Shown here piece by piece: positions 50,612 to 60,603 of a stretch of DNA of 64,000 nucleotides. The notes under the pieces were generated by a model. It saw only the letters and a program-made list of their open reading frames with translations, was not told where the DNA came from and ran no database searches. The stretch covers positions 310,001 to 374,000 of the forward strand of contig NZ_SPQQ01000006.1 in assembly GCF_004766045.1 (NCBI RefSeq), given 5' to 3'. The stretch is from Desulfosporosinus fructosivorans. Its GTDB lineage: Bacteria > Bacillota > Desulfitobacteriia > Desulfitobacteriales > Desulfitobacteriaceae. Both the position numbers and the translations under genes were made by a program. Position 1 is the stretch's first letter. Every line of letters begins with the position of its first letter.

Positions 50612-51949
50612 TTGGGAGTGACATTCTTGGAAAATAGTAAAAGGGTTGTTACATTAGTCTATGGTTGCCAAATGTCAGAACGCGATGCGGAAACTTTGAC
50701 AGAGATCACAAGACAATTAGGGTATTCGCCTTCAGATGATCTCGAAACGGCAGACTTAGTAATTGTTAATACTTGTTGCGTAAGAGAGAGTGCAGAGAAT
50801 AAAATACTTGGAAAAATCGGAGAACTCAAAAAACTCAAAGAACGAAATAAGAATGTAAAGATAGCGATTACAGGGTGTATGGTACAACAACCGGGTGCTT
50901 TAGAACGTTTGCAGAAACGTGCCCCTCATGTGGATATTTGGGCAGGGACCCATAATCTACATGATTTTTCCGCTTTAATAAATCGGGTAGAGCAGGGCAG
51001 AAAAGTGGCAGAAGTTTGGCAAGAATCAAAAGCAACCTTAGAAGTTATACCGCTCGCTGAAAAAGGCAAACTACATGCCAATGTAAATATCATGTATGGT
51101 TGCGATAATTTCTGTTCATATTGCATTGTTCCCCATGTTCGGGGTAGGGAAAGAAGCCGTAAACCTGAAGAAATACTTCAAGAAATCAAATCCCTAGTGG
51201 ACAGTGGGTGTCGAGAAATCACCTTATTGGGACAAAATGTGAACTCCTATGGGAAAGAGTTTTCACCAGCGTATGACTTTGCGGATCTACTTCATCAAGT
51301 GGATCAAATCCCATTTCTATTACGGATACGCTTTATCACGTCCCATCCCAAAGATTTATCAGATAAACTAATTAAGACTGTTGCTGAAGGGAAGAACCTC
51401 TGCGAGCACTTTCATCTCCCTATTCAATCAGGTAGTAATTTTATTTTAGAGCGCATGAATCGCAAATATACGAGGGAATACTATTTAAGTAGAGTTCAAG
51501 AAATTCGTGAATTCATCCCCAATGCTAGCATAACAACAGATATTATTGTTGGCTTTCCTGGTGAGTCGGAAGAAGATTTCGAACAGACACTCGCAATGAT
51601 GAAAGAAGCTCATTATGCTCAAGCTTTCACCTTTATGTATTCTAAACGTTCAGGAACGCTGGCTGCAAAGATGGAAGACCAAATTTCATTGGACGTGAAA
51701 AAAAGGCGTTTACAGATATTAATGGGTGTCCAAAATCAAGAAAGTCTTGAATGGCGGCAACATATGATTGGGGAAATACTAGAGGTTCTTGTTGAAGGCC
51801 CTAGTAAAACAAATCCTGAACGTTTAACAGGACGTACACGCGGAAACGAACTGGTTGTATTTAAGGGTGATTTTGAAACTATTGGCTCGTTAGTTAATGT
51901 TAGGATCAAGGAAGCAGGATCATGGACCCTAATTGGAGAGGTTGAGTGA
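50612..51949 (+). CDS. miaB: tRNA-2-methylthio-N6-dimethylallyladenosine synthase
   Basis: A 445-residue radical-SAM methylthiotransferase acting on i6A37 of tRNA. The N-terminal UPF0004 domain binds one cluster (YGCQMSERDAE, NTCCVRESAE, GCMVQQ); the radical SAM cluster is CDNFCSYCIVPHVRG; a C-terminal TRAM domain (about 375-440) ends the protein. The usual YGCQMN motif has Ser instead of Asn. TTG start at 50612 behind GAGGGTG. The i6A substrate is made by miaA at 61419. Confidence 0.96.
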   Translation: MGVTFLENSKRVVTLVYGCQMSERDAETLTEITRQLGYSPSDDLETADLVIVNTCCVRESAENKILGKIGELKKLKERNKNVKIAITGCMVQQPGALERLQKRAPHVDIWAGTHNLHDFSALINRVEQGRKVAEVWQESKATLEVIPLAEKGKLHANVNIMYGCDNFCSYCIVPHVRGRERSRKPEEILQEIKSLVDSGCREITLLGQNVNSYGKEFSPAYDFADLLHQVDQIPFLLRIRFITSHPKDLSDKLIKTVAEGKNLCEHFHLPIQSGSNFILERMNRKYTREYYLSRVQEIREFIPNASITTDIIVGFPGESEEDFEQTLAMMKEAHYAQAFTFMYSKRSGTLAAKMEDQISLDVKKRRLQILMGVQNQESLEWRQHMIGEILEVLVEGPSKTNPERLTGRTRGNELVVFKGDFETIGSLVNVRIKEAGSWTLIGEVE

Positions 51950-52052
51950 AAGTCTCACGATTGGGAAGAATCCTAAAAAATCTTTGGCCTTTAAATTTAA
52001 TGCAGGAATTCAGAGTTTTATGTAGAAAGTAATATTCGGAGGTGTGTTAATA

Positions 52053-52484
52053 ATGATTAACAGTGAAATAACAGAAAAAGCTGGACTCTTAGCTGATGCC
52101 ATTGCTCGTAGTTCGGAACTGGCCGACTTACGTAGTACGGAAGATGCAATGACAGCTGACACGTCAGCTCAAGAATTGATCGCAGAATTACAGAAAGCTC
52201 AAGAACGATTTATGGAAAAACAACAAGGTGGAGGCGAACTTTCTGAAGCCGATAAAAATGCGGTAGATGAAATTGAAACAAAGGTTGAGGGTAACCCTGC
52301 CATTGTCGCTTATATGGCTGCACAAGACAAATTCACGGTAATGTTGGATAGTGTAAATGCTATTCTAGCTGGTGCAATAGCCGGATCTTCAGGTGGTTGT
52401 TCCTGCGAAGACAATACTTGTGAACCTGGCGGCTGTGAGCCTGGTGGGTGTGGCAGCGGTGGTTGCGGTTGTTCAGGAAACTAA
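52053..52484 (+). CDS. YlbF/YmcA-family protein with cysteine-rich tail
   Basis: A 143-residue protein. The helical YlbF/YmcA domain covers residues 1-110. A glycine-rich tail then packs seven cysteines into about 30 residues (SCEDNTCEPGGCEPGGCG, then GCGCSGN). In Bacillus, YlbF, YmcA and YaaT form an RNase Y partner complex that binds two [4Fe-4S] clusters; extra cysteines here could serve such binding or metal storage. ATG at 52053 follows CGGAGGTG. It lies between miaB, which needs iron-sulfur clusters, and mutS. Confidence 0.85.
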   Translation: MINSEITEKAGLLADAIARSSELADLRSTEDAMTADTSAQELIAELQKAQERFMEKQQGGGELSEADKNAVDEIETKVEGNPAIVAYMAAQDKFTVMLDSVNAILAGAIAGSSGGCSCEDNTCEPGGCEPGGCGSGGCGCSGN

Positions 52485-52510
52485 CACCTGACGAAGTTCA
52501 TTAAGTTGTC

Positions 52511-52546
52511 AAAAGGGAAGGGCTAAATCGGTAGCCCTTCCCTTTT
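52511..52546 (+). terminator. Terminator after the YlbF-family gene
   Basis: AAAAGGGAAGGGCTA-AATCGG-TAGCCCTTCCCTTTT. Confidence 0.9.
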
Positions 52547-52680
52547 AGGATTAATTCAAGGGTAGCAAGTGAGATTAAGCTTTTCGTCACCATGGTTCGA
52601 TGTTCAACTTTAGTTAATAAGTTCGCTTGGACTTACTATAAGTATATTGACAGAATTTCAAAAAAGGGGAGAATCAAGGT

Positions 52681-55233
52681 ATGACCACCCCGATGATGCA
52701 CCAATATCGAGGAATTAAAGAAAAAGCCCCCGGAACAATACTGTTTTATCGCCTGGGCGATTTTTATGAAATGTTTGGCGAAGATGCAGAATTAGCCGCA
52801 CCTATTTTACAAATAGCCTTAACCGGGCGTGATGCAGGAGACGGGAAACGAATTGCCATGTGCGGTGTTCCTTATCATGCTTTAGATAATTATTTGTCTA
52901 AGCTCGTCAAGGCTGGTCATAAAGTCGCCATTTGTGAACAAGTGGAAGACGCTAAAAACGCCAAAGGGATTGTCAAACGGGACATTATTCGAATTGTTTC
53001 TCCAGGTACACTGACAGAATCGCTCTCTGAACGGACTAATCATTATTTAGCCAGTGTGTACCATGATATGGACTGGGGACTTGCTTTTCTTGATCTATCT
53101 ACTGGCGAGTTTTCAATGTTCCAAACCCCAGAACTCGACGTTCTCCTCACAGAACTATCCCGTATTAATCCCGCTGAACTACTATTGCCTCCTGAACTTA
53201 TGAAAAAACCTAAACCGTGGGTGGGTTATTACAGTACTGTACGCGAAGGAAAAACATTTTGTGGACAGTCCTTGCGGGAGCGTTTTCTCAATCAACAAGA
53301 TTTGTTGCAAGAATTTCCCGTAGGAACTCAAGCTGCCACAGCTTTATGGGTCTACATACTAGAAACGATGCCTGGTATAGATCCGACCCATATCATAGAA
53401 ATTACGACTTTCCGTTCTGAACATTGGATGTTTCTCGACCAATGGACCCGTCGTAATCTTGAACTGACAGAATCTCTCCGTAGTACAGATAAAAAAGGAA
53501 CCCTCTTGTCAGTGCTTGATTTAACTCAAACTGCTTTCGGAGGTAGGCTATTAAAGCATTGGATTGATAAACCCTTGCTTAGGCAAGATGCGATAAATCA
53601 ACGTCTGGATGTGGTTGAAGGACTTACCTCAGATTCATTTCTCCGCAGAGACTTATTTAAGCTTCTGTCTGAGGTCTATGATCTTGAGCGCCTGATGGGG
53701 AAGGTTTCTTATGGGACGGCTAATGCGAGAGATTTATTAGCGTTGGCGCAAACCTTAGCGCTCCTTCCAGAAATCAGGACACTCCTATCTGCTAGCTCTT
53801 CGGAAAACCTTAAAAGCAATGTTCCCCATCTAGAGGGACTTGACTCATTCGTAAGTAAGCTTCAAAGTGCTCTAAATCCAAATCCCCCTTTAACCTTACG
53901 CGATGGCAATATCATCAAAACTGGTTATTCCCAAGAAGTAGACGAATTGCGTTCCATTTCGACGGGTGGCAAAGCATGGGTTGCTCAACTGGAGAACTCA
54001 GAGCGTGAACGAACTGGAATTCGGTCTTTGAAGATAGGGTATAATAAAGTCTTTGGTTATTTTATTGAGATTACTCATGCCAATGCTCATCTTAGTCCTC
54101 CAGACTATCAACGCAAGCAAACTCTATCTAATGCTGAACGTTTCATTACTCCCGAATTGAAAGAGTACGAACAAAAAATCATAGGGGCAGAGGAAAAGCT
54201 TAAAGATTTAGAGTATGAGCTTCTCTTGATTCTGAGAGAGGACGTCCGGGCCCATATTAAGACTATTTTGCACATAGCTCAGGTTTTAGCGGAAATTGAT
54301 GTCTTTGTCAGTTTAGCAGAAGTTGCAGTTCGCAATCATTATGTTCGCCCCCAGATCAAAGATGATGGTCAAATACTTATCACCGAAGGCAGACACCCGG
54401 TTGTTGAACAAATGCTTGAACCAGGCGTGTTCGTCCCGAATGATACCCTCATGTCGAAGAGTTTGCATTTAGCACTTATCACAGGACCAAATATGGCCGG
54501 AAAATCCACCTACATGCGCCAAGTTGCTTTGATAGTCCTCATGGCCCATATCGGTTCCTTTGTACCCGCTAAAAAGGCCAGTATTACACTGGTAGATCGG
54601 ATCTTTACAAGGGTCGGGGCCTCTGATGATTTAGCAGCCGGACAAAGCACCTTTATGGTCGAGATGCAAGAAGTCGCTCACATCTTAAAATATGCTACTG
54701 GGAAAAGTTTAATCATTTTAGACGAAATTGGACGAGGAACAGCAACCTTTGATGGGCTTAGCATTGCTTGGGCAGTTGCTGAACACCTCGTTCAACAGCC
54801 TAAGTTCAACCCTAAAACTCTCTTCGCCACGCATTATCATGAGCTTACGCATCTTCAAGATGATTTTTCGGGGCTATTTAACCTTCATGTTGGGGTGAAG
54901 GAAAGGGGAGAGGACATTGTTTTCCTGCATAAAATTTTGCCTGGTAAAGCTGATCGCAGTTATGGTATCCAGGTAGCCCGTTTAGCTGGTTTGCCTCAGA
55001 ACCTACTTAAACGTGCTAAAACCCTGCTTCTAGAGTTAGAATCCTCTCAGCCAACGCATGCTTTGAGCGACCCACCTAAGCAGGTTGCTCAAATTTCCCT
55101 CTTTGACGTGCCACAAATCCACCCGATTTTGCAAGAAATTAACAAACTTCCTATGGAAGACATGACTGCACGCCAAGCCCTTCAGTATCTCTTTGACCTA
55201 CGAGAACGCATTCAATCCTCTGAAGACTTGTAG
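52681..55233 (+). CDS. mutS: DNA mismatch repair protein MutS
   Basis: An 850-residue mismatch-recognition ATPase. Domain I contains GDFYEMFGEDAELAA with the Phe-x-Glu mismatch wedge; core and lever domains occupy about 270-560; Walker A GPNMAGKSTYMRQ near 610; Walker B IILDEIGRGTATFDG; C-terminal AQISLFDV near 810 is a beta-clamp-binding peptide. ATG at 52681 with AAAAGGGGAG upstream. mutL follows at 58462 after two unrelated genes, all on one strand. Confidence 0.98.
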   Translation: MTTPMMHQYRGIKEKAPGTILFYRLGDFYEMFGEDAELAAPILQIALTGRDAGDGKRIAMCGVPYHALDNYLSKLVKAGHKVAICEQVEDAKNAKGIVKRDIIRIVSPGTLTESLSERTNHYLASVYHDMDWGLAFLDLSTGEFSMFQTPELDVLLTELSRINPAELLLPPELMKKPKPWVGYYSTVREGKTFCGQSLRERFLNQQDLLQEFPVGTQAATALWVYILETMPGIDPTHIIEITTFRSEHWMFLDQWTRRNLELTESLRSTDKKGTLLSVLDLTQTAFGGRLLKHWIDKPLLRQDAINQRLDVVEGLTSDSFLRRDLFKLLSEVYDLERLMGKVSYGTANARDLLALAQTLALLPEIRTLLSASSSENLKSNVPHLEGLDSFVSKLQSALNPNPPLTLRDGNIIKTGYSQEVDELRSISTGGKAWVAQLENSERERTGIRSLKIGYNKVFGYFIEITHANAHLSPPDYQRKQTLSNAERFITPELKEYEQKIIGAEEKLKDLEYELLLILREDVRAHIKTILHIAQVLAEIDVFVSLAEVAVRNHYVRPQIKDDGQILITEGRHPVVEQMLEPGVFVPNDTLMSKSLHLALITGPNMAGKSTYMRQVALIVLMAHIGSFVPAKKASITLVDRIFTRVGASDDLAAGQSTFMVEMQEVAHILKYATGKSLIILDEIGRGTATFDGLSIAWAVAEHLVQQPKFNPKTLFATHYHELTHLQDDFSGLFNLHVGVKERGEDIVFLHKILPGKADRSYGIQVARLAGLPQNLLKRAKTLLLELESSQPTHALSDPPKQVAQISLFDVPQIHPILQEINKLPMEDMTARQALQYLFDLRERIQSSEDL

Positions 55234-55386
55234 GGAACGCGATTGTTCGAGGTCTGAAGTTCTAGATCCGAGGTTCTAGAACGAATTATAAGTTGAGTGT
55301 TCGCTGTTAGCGGACCGACTCTAAAGTTTAGTCAAAGCTAAAGTTAAGATCGTATTTCGCAGTTCGAAGTAGGATGTTCGGTGTTA

Positions 55387-55442
55387 AAGATCGTACATCT
55401 TACATCTTACATCTTACATCGTGCATCGAATATCGAATATCG
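55387..55442 (+). repeat. Run of eight 7-bp repeats
   Basis: Heptamers in register: AAGATCG, TACATCT x3, TACATCG, TGCATCG, AATATCG x2. The run ends 9 bp before the coding start of the hydantoinase-like gene. The preceding 150 bp is itself rich in TTCGAxx and TCTAGAxC partial repeats. Confidence 0.85.
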
Positions 55443-55451
55443 AATTAGGGG

Positions 55452-57128
55452 GTGTTTACTATTCCTTACCGAGTAGGAATCGACGTGGGAGGGACTTATA
55501 CCGACGCTGTGTTTATTCACGACGGTCATATCCAACAAACGGCAAAAGTACCCACCCGATCTGAAAACTTAGTGGAGACACTCATGATGGCCTTTGATCA
55601 ATTAAATATTCCAGATGAACAAGCCCTTAGTCAAATAACGGTCAGTACAACACTCGTGACAAACGCTATTCTTCAAAACAGAATACCACCCGTGCAATTA
55701 CTCTTGTTTTCTGGAAATGGGATGAGCGTCGACGCACTCCCCTGGCCAGTTAGTTATCTGGAACTGACTGGAGAAATGGATTTTCGAGGCCGGGAGATTG
55801 AACCTCCTAAGCAGAGTGAGTGGGGAGAATTCCTAACGCCTAATCTCCGTGAAAATCCTGCTTTAGTAGCCATTATAGGAAAGTTCTCACATCGCAACAA
55901 TCTTCACGAGGAACAACTCTCAACCTATCTGAGGGGGATTAATCCCTCTTTGAGAATTGCTTTAGGACACACTTGGGGACAAGCAAATTTTTATCGGCGC
56001 AGTCTGACTACGTATCTCAATCTGGCTGTTTCCGATTTGTATCGTGAATTCGCCCAACAATTACAAAGTGCGGTATCCGCCCGAAAAATCCTAGCGCCTA
56101 TTTCAATTCTAAAGGCCGATGGGGGGATTGTACCCCTTGCCAAGATTCGGCCGATTGAATCCATTTACTCTGGACCAGCAGCGAGTATCCTTGCCGCACT
56201 GACTCAAAGTGAACCGACGACTTCTTCGATCATCGTGGATATTGGTGGAACGACGACCGATATTGGGATCGTGCTTTCCGGTGTCCCATTACTCAGCTCG
56301 AAAGGAGCTCAAATCGGGCCTTTTTCAACCCTTGTCCGAACCCTAGCGGTTCGTTCAATTCCAGTTGGAGGGGACTCCGCCATCCATTCTGCAGATCAGG
56401 GTTTTGTCCTGGAGGAATACCGACTCGGACCAGCCTATTGTCTAGGTGGAAACATACCCACACCAACAGACGCGATGCGTTATCTGGGGCTGATCGAATA
56501 TGGAAATGAGCGCTTAGCAGAAGAGGCCCTAGCCTCTATTTTGCCGATAGAACGCCGGACACCAGAGTTTCTGCATGAACTGGCAGAGGCTATTATTGAA
56601 ACAGTAGCAGAGAAAATCGCTGGCGCAGTTGATTCCCTGAAGCGCGAGTGGCAAGAAGAGCCGGCATATAAAGTTTGGGAAGTTCTCCATCCCCAAGAGG
56701 CCCATACCTTCAACACCCTAGTCAGTGGTGGAGGAGCTCGGGGGATGACTTTGGCTCTGGAAAAACGCCTGAAGACACCTGTTACTCTCGGATTATATCC
56801 AGAGGTTTCCAATGCTCTTGGCGCAGCTATGGCTAAACCGACCTTTGATTGTACGCTTCATCTGGACACTTATATGAAAAGGTATCGGGTAGAAGAGACT
56901 GGGGAACAGGGGACGTGGTCAGGTGCGCTCCGCCCTCATCGCGAAGTCGAGGGATTTCTGGATACTCTCGCTCAGCAGCTAGCTACATCCTATGGGTTGC
57001 AGCTTAACGACGTGGAAAAAGAGCCCTTCGATTTCTTCCCAATTGTTAAGGGATATAAAACCGTGGGTCAAATTGTCCGCGGGGCCGTTCATCTGCGGCC
57101 TGGTGTGATCGGGAGGATAGACGCATGA
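55452..57128 (+). CDS. Hydantoinase/oxoprolinase-family protein
   Basis: A 558-residue protein of the HyuA/5-oxoprolinase ATP-dependent hydrolase family: GIDVGGTYTDAVFIHDG (ATP phosphate site), TVSTTLVTNAILQNR, IYSGPAASILAAL, VDIGGTTTDIGIV and SGGGARGMTLALEKRL. It is shorter than HyuA (about 690), lacking the C-terminal part. The GTG at 55452 overlaps its own AGGGGGTG ribosome site; ATT at 55461 (IPYRVG) would have ideal spacing and may be the real, rare start. It is coupled to the deacetylase-like gene by ATGA. Substrate unknown. Confidence 0.85.
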   Translation: MFTIPYRVGIDVGGTYTDAVFIHDGHIQQTAKVPTRSENLVETLMMAFDQLNIPDEQALSQITVSTTLVTNAILQNRIPPVQLLLFSGNGMSVDALPWPVSYLELTGEMDFRGREIEPPKQSEWGEFLTPNLRENPALVAIIGKFSHRNNLHEEQLSTYLRGINPSLRIALGHTWGQANFYRRSLTTYLNLAVSDLYREFAQQLQSAVSARKILAPISILKADGGIVPLAKIRPIESIYSGPAASILAALTQSEPTTSSIIVDIGGTTTDIGIVLSGVPLLSSKGAQIGPFSTLVRTLAVRSIPVGGDSAIHSADQGFVLEEYRLGPAYCLGGNIPTPTDAMRYLGLIEYGNERLAEEALASILPIERRTPEFLHELAEAIIETVAEKIAGAVDSLKREWQEEPAYKVWEVLHPQEAHTFNTLVSGGGARGMTLALEKRLKTPVTLGLYPEVSNALGAAMAKPTFDCTLHLDTYMKRYRVEETGEQGTWSGALRPHREVEGFLDTLAQQLATSYGLQLNDVEKEPFDFFPIVKGYKTVGQIVRGAVHLRPGVIGRIDA

Positions 57129-58465
57129 AACGAACTGGAATTTTGTTTTTCCCTGCATTTGACTGGTCACTGGGCGACTCCCATCCTGAACGAGAAGAAC
57201 GTCTCCTCTACACACAAGAACAATTATTTGAAGAGGGGATTCTAGACTTACCCCAGATCAAACAGTATTCACCCCGGCTTGCCTCGCTACATGAGGCTTT
57301 ACGGGCTCAAGCATTATTTCCCACGCCTGAAGTGCATATCGGTTCCTTAGACGCCCACCTCATTGCAGCAGGGAGTGCTATTTTGCTTGGGGAAGCACGT
57401 GTCCGCGGAGAAATCTCTAATGGTTTCGTTATGGCACGCCCTCCAGGACACCACTCAGGAGCTACCTCATGGGGCAATCGGGGCTTTTGTTCACTCAACA
57501 ATGAAGCGATCCTTGTAAATCACTTGAGAGCACGTTTTGGAACTAAGAAGATTGCTATTGTCGATACCGATGTGCATCACGGGGACGGAACCCAAGATAT
57601 CTTTTATCACGATCCGAATGTGCTTTTTATTTCCCTCCATCAAGATGGACGTACTCTTTTTCCAGGCAGTGGCTTTGTTAATGAAAAGGGTGGTCCGAAT
57701 GCCTGGGATCAGACGTTAAACATTCCTCTACCACCTGGAACTGGTGACGAAGGATATCACTACGTATTGGAAAACTGGGTGCTACCACGACTCCAAGCGT
57801 TTGCCCCGGATCTGATTATCAATTCAGCAGGCCAGGACAATCATTTTACAGATCCATTGGCATCGATGAAGCTCACTGCCAATGGGTACGGGCGTATCAC
57901 TGAACTTCTCCAACCGGATTTAGCTGTCCTGGAAGGTGGATATTCCATAGAAGGGGCACTGCCTTATGTCAACCTTGCAATTTTACTCGCGCTTGCCGGG
58001 GAAGATTACCATCATGTCCGAGAACCACAAAAACCAGATAGTCCGGCTTTACCCCTTGCGGCCCTTAAACCATATTTTGAGGCCCTCAAGAAACAGCACG
58101 AAACCATTAAACCCCGCTTCACAATCCAAGGCAAAGCCTTCTTTCCCCAAGGAACTTGGATTTATAGCCCTCGTTCTGTCTATTATGATACGGATGGGTT
58201 CGAAGAAACCCGACATGATTACATACGGGAGTGTAGCCATTGCGGCGGAACCGTCTATATTGAAAGCTCGCGTTCGTCGTCTCCCCAAAAGTCTGTGCTC
58301 GTGCGAATTCCGTTTCAAGCCTGCTCAGAGTGTGAACAAGCGGGTTATGACCTATGGGACCACCTACAACATCATAGTGAAGCTACCACAAGCGGTTTAC
58401 TGCAAAACCAACTTCATGATAAATTAGATGTTTGGAGTAGGAAAGAAGGACTGAGGAAATTTTGA
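57125..58465 (+). CDS. Histone deacetylase-superfamily protein with C-terminal zinc-ribbon
   Basis: A 446-residue zinc amidohydrolase. RPPGHHSGA, DTDVHHGDGTQDIF, FISLHQDGR and NSAGQDNHFTDPL include the catalytic His pair and the zinc Asp/His ligands. After about residue 330 an extra domain carries two C-x2-C pairs (CSHCGG and CSECEQ), a probable zinc ribbon. Bacterial members deacetylate polyamines, acetoin-related enzymes or small amides. Overlap with the hydantoinase-like gene (4 nt) and with mutL (4 nt) means translational coupling across all three. A joint amide-hydrolysing function with the upstream protein is inference. Confidence 0.9.
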   Translation: MKRTGILFFPAFDWSLGDSHPEREERLLYTQEQLFEEGILDLPQIKQYSPRLASLHEALRAQALFPTPEVHIGSLDAHLIAAGSAILLGEARVRGEISNGFVMARPPGHHSGATSWGNRGFCSLNNEAILVNHLRARFGTKKIAIVDTDVHHGDGTQDIFYHDPNVLFISLHQDGRTLFPGSGFVNEKGGPNAWDQTLNIPLPPGTGDEGYHYVLENWVLPRLQAFAPDLIINSAGQDNHFTDPLASMKLTANGYGRITELLQPDLAVLEGGYSIEGALPYVNLAILLALAGEDYHHVREPQKPDSPALPLAALKPYFEALKKQHETIKPRFTIQGKAFFPQGTWIYSPRSVYYDTDGFEETRHDYIRECSHCGGTVYIESSRSSSPQKSVLVRIPFQACSECEQAGYDLWDHLQHHSEATTSGLLQNQLHDKLDVWSRKEGLRKF

Positions 58466-60450
58466 CACCGGTGATACACATCCTTGATTCACATTCAGCT
58501 AACCAAATTGCCGCCGGAGAAGTCGTTGAACGCCCTGCATCTGTCGTTAAGGAACTCGTTGAAAACGCTCTAGACGCTGGGGCAAAACACATTGACATAA
58601 CCATTGAAGGGAATGGCGTACCACTTATTCGAGTGCGAGATGATGGCTGTGGAATCGCAATTGCGGATTTACCATTGGCTGTTATTCGTCATGCCACCAG
58701 TAAAATCAACAAGATTGATGACCTTGATCATTTACAGACCCTCGGGTTTAGAGGGGAGGCATTACCAAGTATTGCCTCGGTTTCTCATATGGAAATTTCC
58801 TCAAGGCCCGCGGACGAAGTTGCTGGATTATGTCTTAAGCTGATCGGTGGCGAAAATGGAGAATTTTCAGAAGTTGGGTGCCCTGTCGGAACGTCTGTGA
58901 CTGTCCGCAATCTTTTTTTTAACACACCCGCTCGTTTGAAATTTCTAAAATCTACGCCTACTGAATTTGGTCTCATAAGCGATACAATTGGGAGAATAGC
59001 TCTTGCGCATCCAGATATCGCCTTTTCCTTAACTCATCCTCAACAAGTCGTTTTGCAAACGTCCGGGCGCGGAGATTTACGGGAAACGATTGGAGCAGTC
59101 TTGGGCCATGGGATTGCTCGACAGCTGATACCGATCAACGTGCAAAAAGGAGACTGGCAATTAGAGGGCTTTATCAGTCCACCTGATCTGGTGCGATCTT
59201 CTAAGCAAACCCAAAACTTTATGATCAATGGTCGAATTGTACGCTCACCATTTTTAGGCCGCTCCCTAGAGGAAGGCTATCATACCCTTATTCCAACGAA
59301 GCTTCATCCAATCGTCGTTCTGCATCTGCATGTTCCGCCCTCAGAGTATGATGTCAATGTCCACCCCACAAAAATGGATGTGCGCTTTAGGAGTGAGCAA
59401 GCCTTAGCCCCATTTATCAGTCAATCGGTTTATCAAACCCTAATCAAGAGTAAACCTTTACCCTCATATCAGACACTACGCTCATCACTAGAACCAGCGA
59501 CAACCTTCTCCACTAAGCCTTCTCCAAGTTCTGTACTAGCAACAAATTCAGAGAATGCTAAAGCCAGAGGGCAATTTAAGGAGACTGTAGCACCGCTCGC
59601 GTCAAGCTCCCCGCTGAAACTCCCCCTAAGACCCGAAATAGTTGACCAACCAAAATTCTTCTTACCCGCTCAAGAACAGACTGGAATTCTAGAGAGTTTA
59701 GTCGCTAAGGGACCTATTCAAAAAGCCTCACCTGAGTTAGATGTCCAAGTGGCGCAACCATTAACTCATACCACGCCCCCTAGTGAGGTTAGTAAGATAA
59801 GTGAACTCGAAGAAGTCGGAGTCTCACGATTGGATACATTAGCTCAATTGGAAACGATAGCCGATGATGTTTTAGCTCACATCTGGCCCTTAGCACAGCT
59901 ATTTAGCACTTATATCTTAGCTACTGACGGTGATGTCCTCTTGATGATTGACCAACATGCTGCTCACGAACGCATTAATTATGAACGACTGTTTGCGGAG
60001 TTTAGACAAGCTGAGCGTTCCAGTCAGACTCTTTTGATTCCACTTCCAATGGAGTTTACTCTCCAGGAAGAGCAGGTGGTTTTAGAAAATTTATGGAGTT
60101 TGACTGAAATGGGATTTATCCTGGAGCAGTTTGGTGAACGAACTTATCTTTTACGGGGTGTACCCGTTCAAACAGGTAATGTTCAGGCAGACAGCCTACT
60201 ACGGCAGTTTATCGAAGAGGTCTTACAGAAAAATTCTACACCCACTATTGAGAAATTATTAGAGGAATGGATTTATCTTTTGGCTTGCAAAGAATCCATT
60301 AAAGGACAAGACTCACTTTCCTTGCTGGAAATGGAACAACTCATTGCGCTACTTGGCCGAAGTCAGAATCCTTATACCTGTCCACATGGACGCCCAACTA
60401 TGGTGAGAATGACTCGGGCAGAATTGGAAAAGCGTTTTTATCGCACTTGA
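58462..60450 (+). CDS. mutL: DNA mismatch repair protein MutL
   Basis: A 662-residue GHKL ATPase coordinating mismatch repair. IAAGEVVERPASVVKELVEN and DDGCGI, TLGFRGEAL are the N-terminal ATPase motifs. A variable Ser/Pro-rich linker spans about 335-470. The C-terminal endonuclease motif DQHAAHERINYERLF is intact. TTG start at 58462 overlapping the preceding stop. A 39-nt stretch of the linker (59804-59842) recurs downstream of hfq. Confidence 0.97.
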   Translation: MTPVIHILDSHSANQIAAGEVVERPASVVKELVENALDAGAKHIDITIEGNGVPLIRVRDDGCGIAIADLPLAVIRHATSKINKIDDLDHLQTLGFRGEALPSIASVSHMEISSRPADEVAGLCLKLIGGENGEFSEVGCPVGTSVTVRNLFFNTPARLKFLKSTPTEFGLISDTIGRIALAHPDIAFSLTHPQQVVLQTSGRGDLRETIGAVLGHGIARQLIPINVQKGDWQLEGFISPPDLVRSSKQTQNFMINGRIVRSPFLGRSLEEGYHTLIPTKLHPIVVLHLHVPPSEYDVNVHPTKMDVRFRSEQALAPFISQSVYQTLIKSKPLPSYQTLRSSLEPATTFSTKPSPSSVLATNSENAKARGQFKETVAPLASSSPLKLPLRPEIVDQPKFFLPAQEQTGILESLVAKGPIQKASPELDVQVAQPLTHTTPPSEVSKISELEEVGVSRLDTLAQLETIADDVLAHIWPLAQLFSTYILATDGDVLLMIDQHAAHERINYERLFAEFRQAERSSQTLLIPLPMEFTLQEEQVVLENLWSLTEMGFILEQFGERTYLLRGVPVQTGNVQADSLLRQFIEEVLQKNSTPTIEKLLEEWIYLLACKESIKGQDSLSLLEMEQLIALLGRSQNPYTCPHGRPTMVRMTRAELEKRFYRT

Positions 60451-60603
60451 TAATCAAAAGTTTGGGTGCTGCTTGACACGGGTATACTTTCCGTAAGATG
60501 AGAGGCGTGCTCTTGCGCTAGAACCAAGTGACTCACTTAGTACAACTAAGGATTCGGCGAAAATATGCATGCTAGTGATACGGTAAAGAAAACTGGAGGC
60601 TCT

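Noticed and set aside
55387..55442. Heptamer run considered as a CRISPR array
   Set aside because: Units are 7 bp in direct contact, without spacers, and no cas genes are present.
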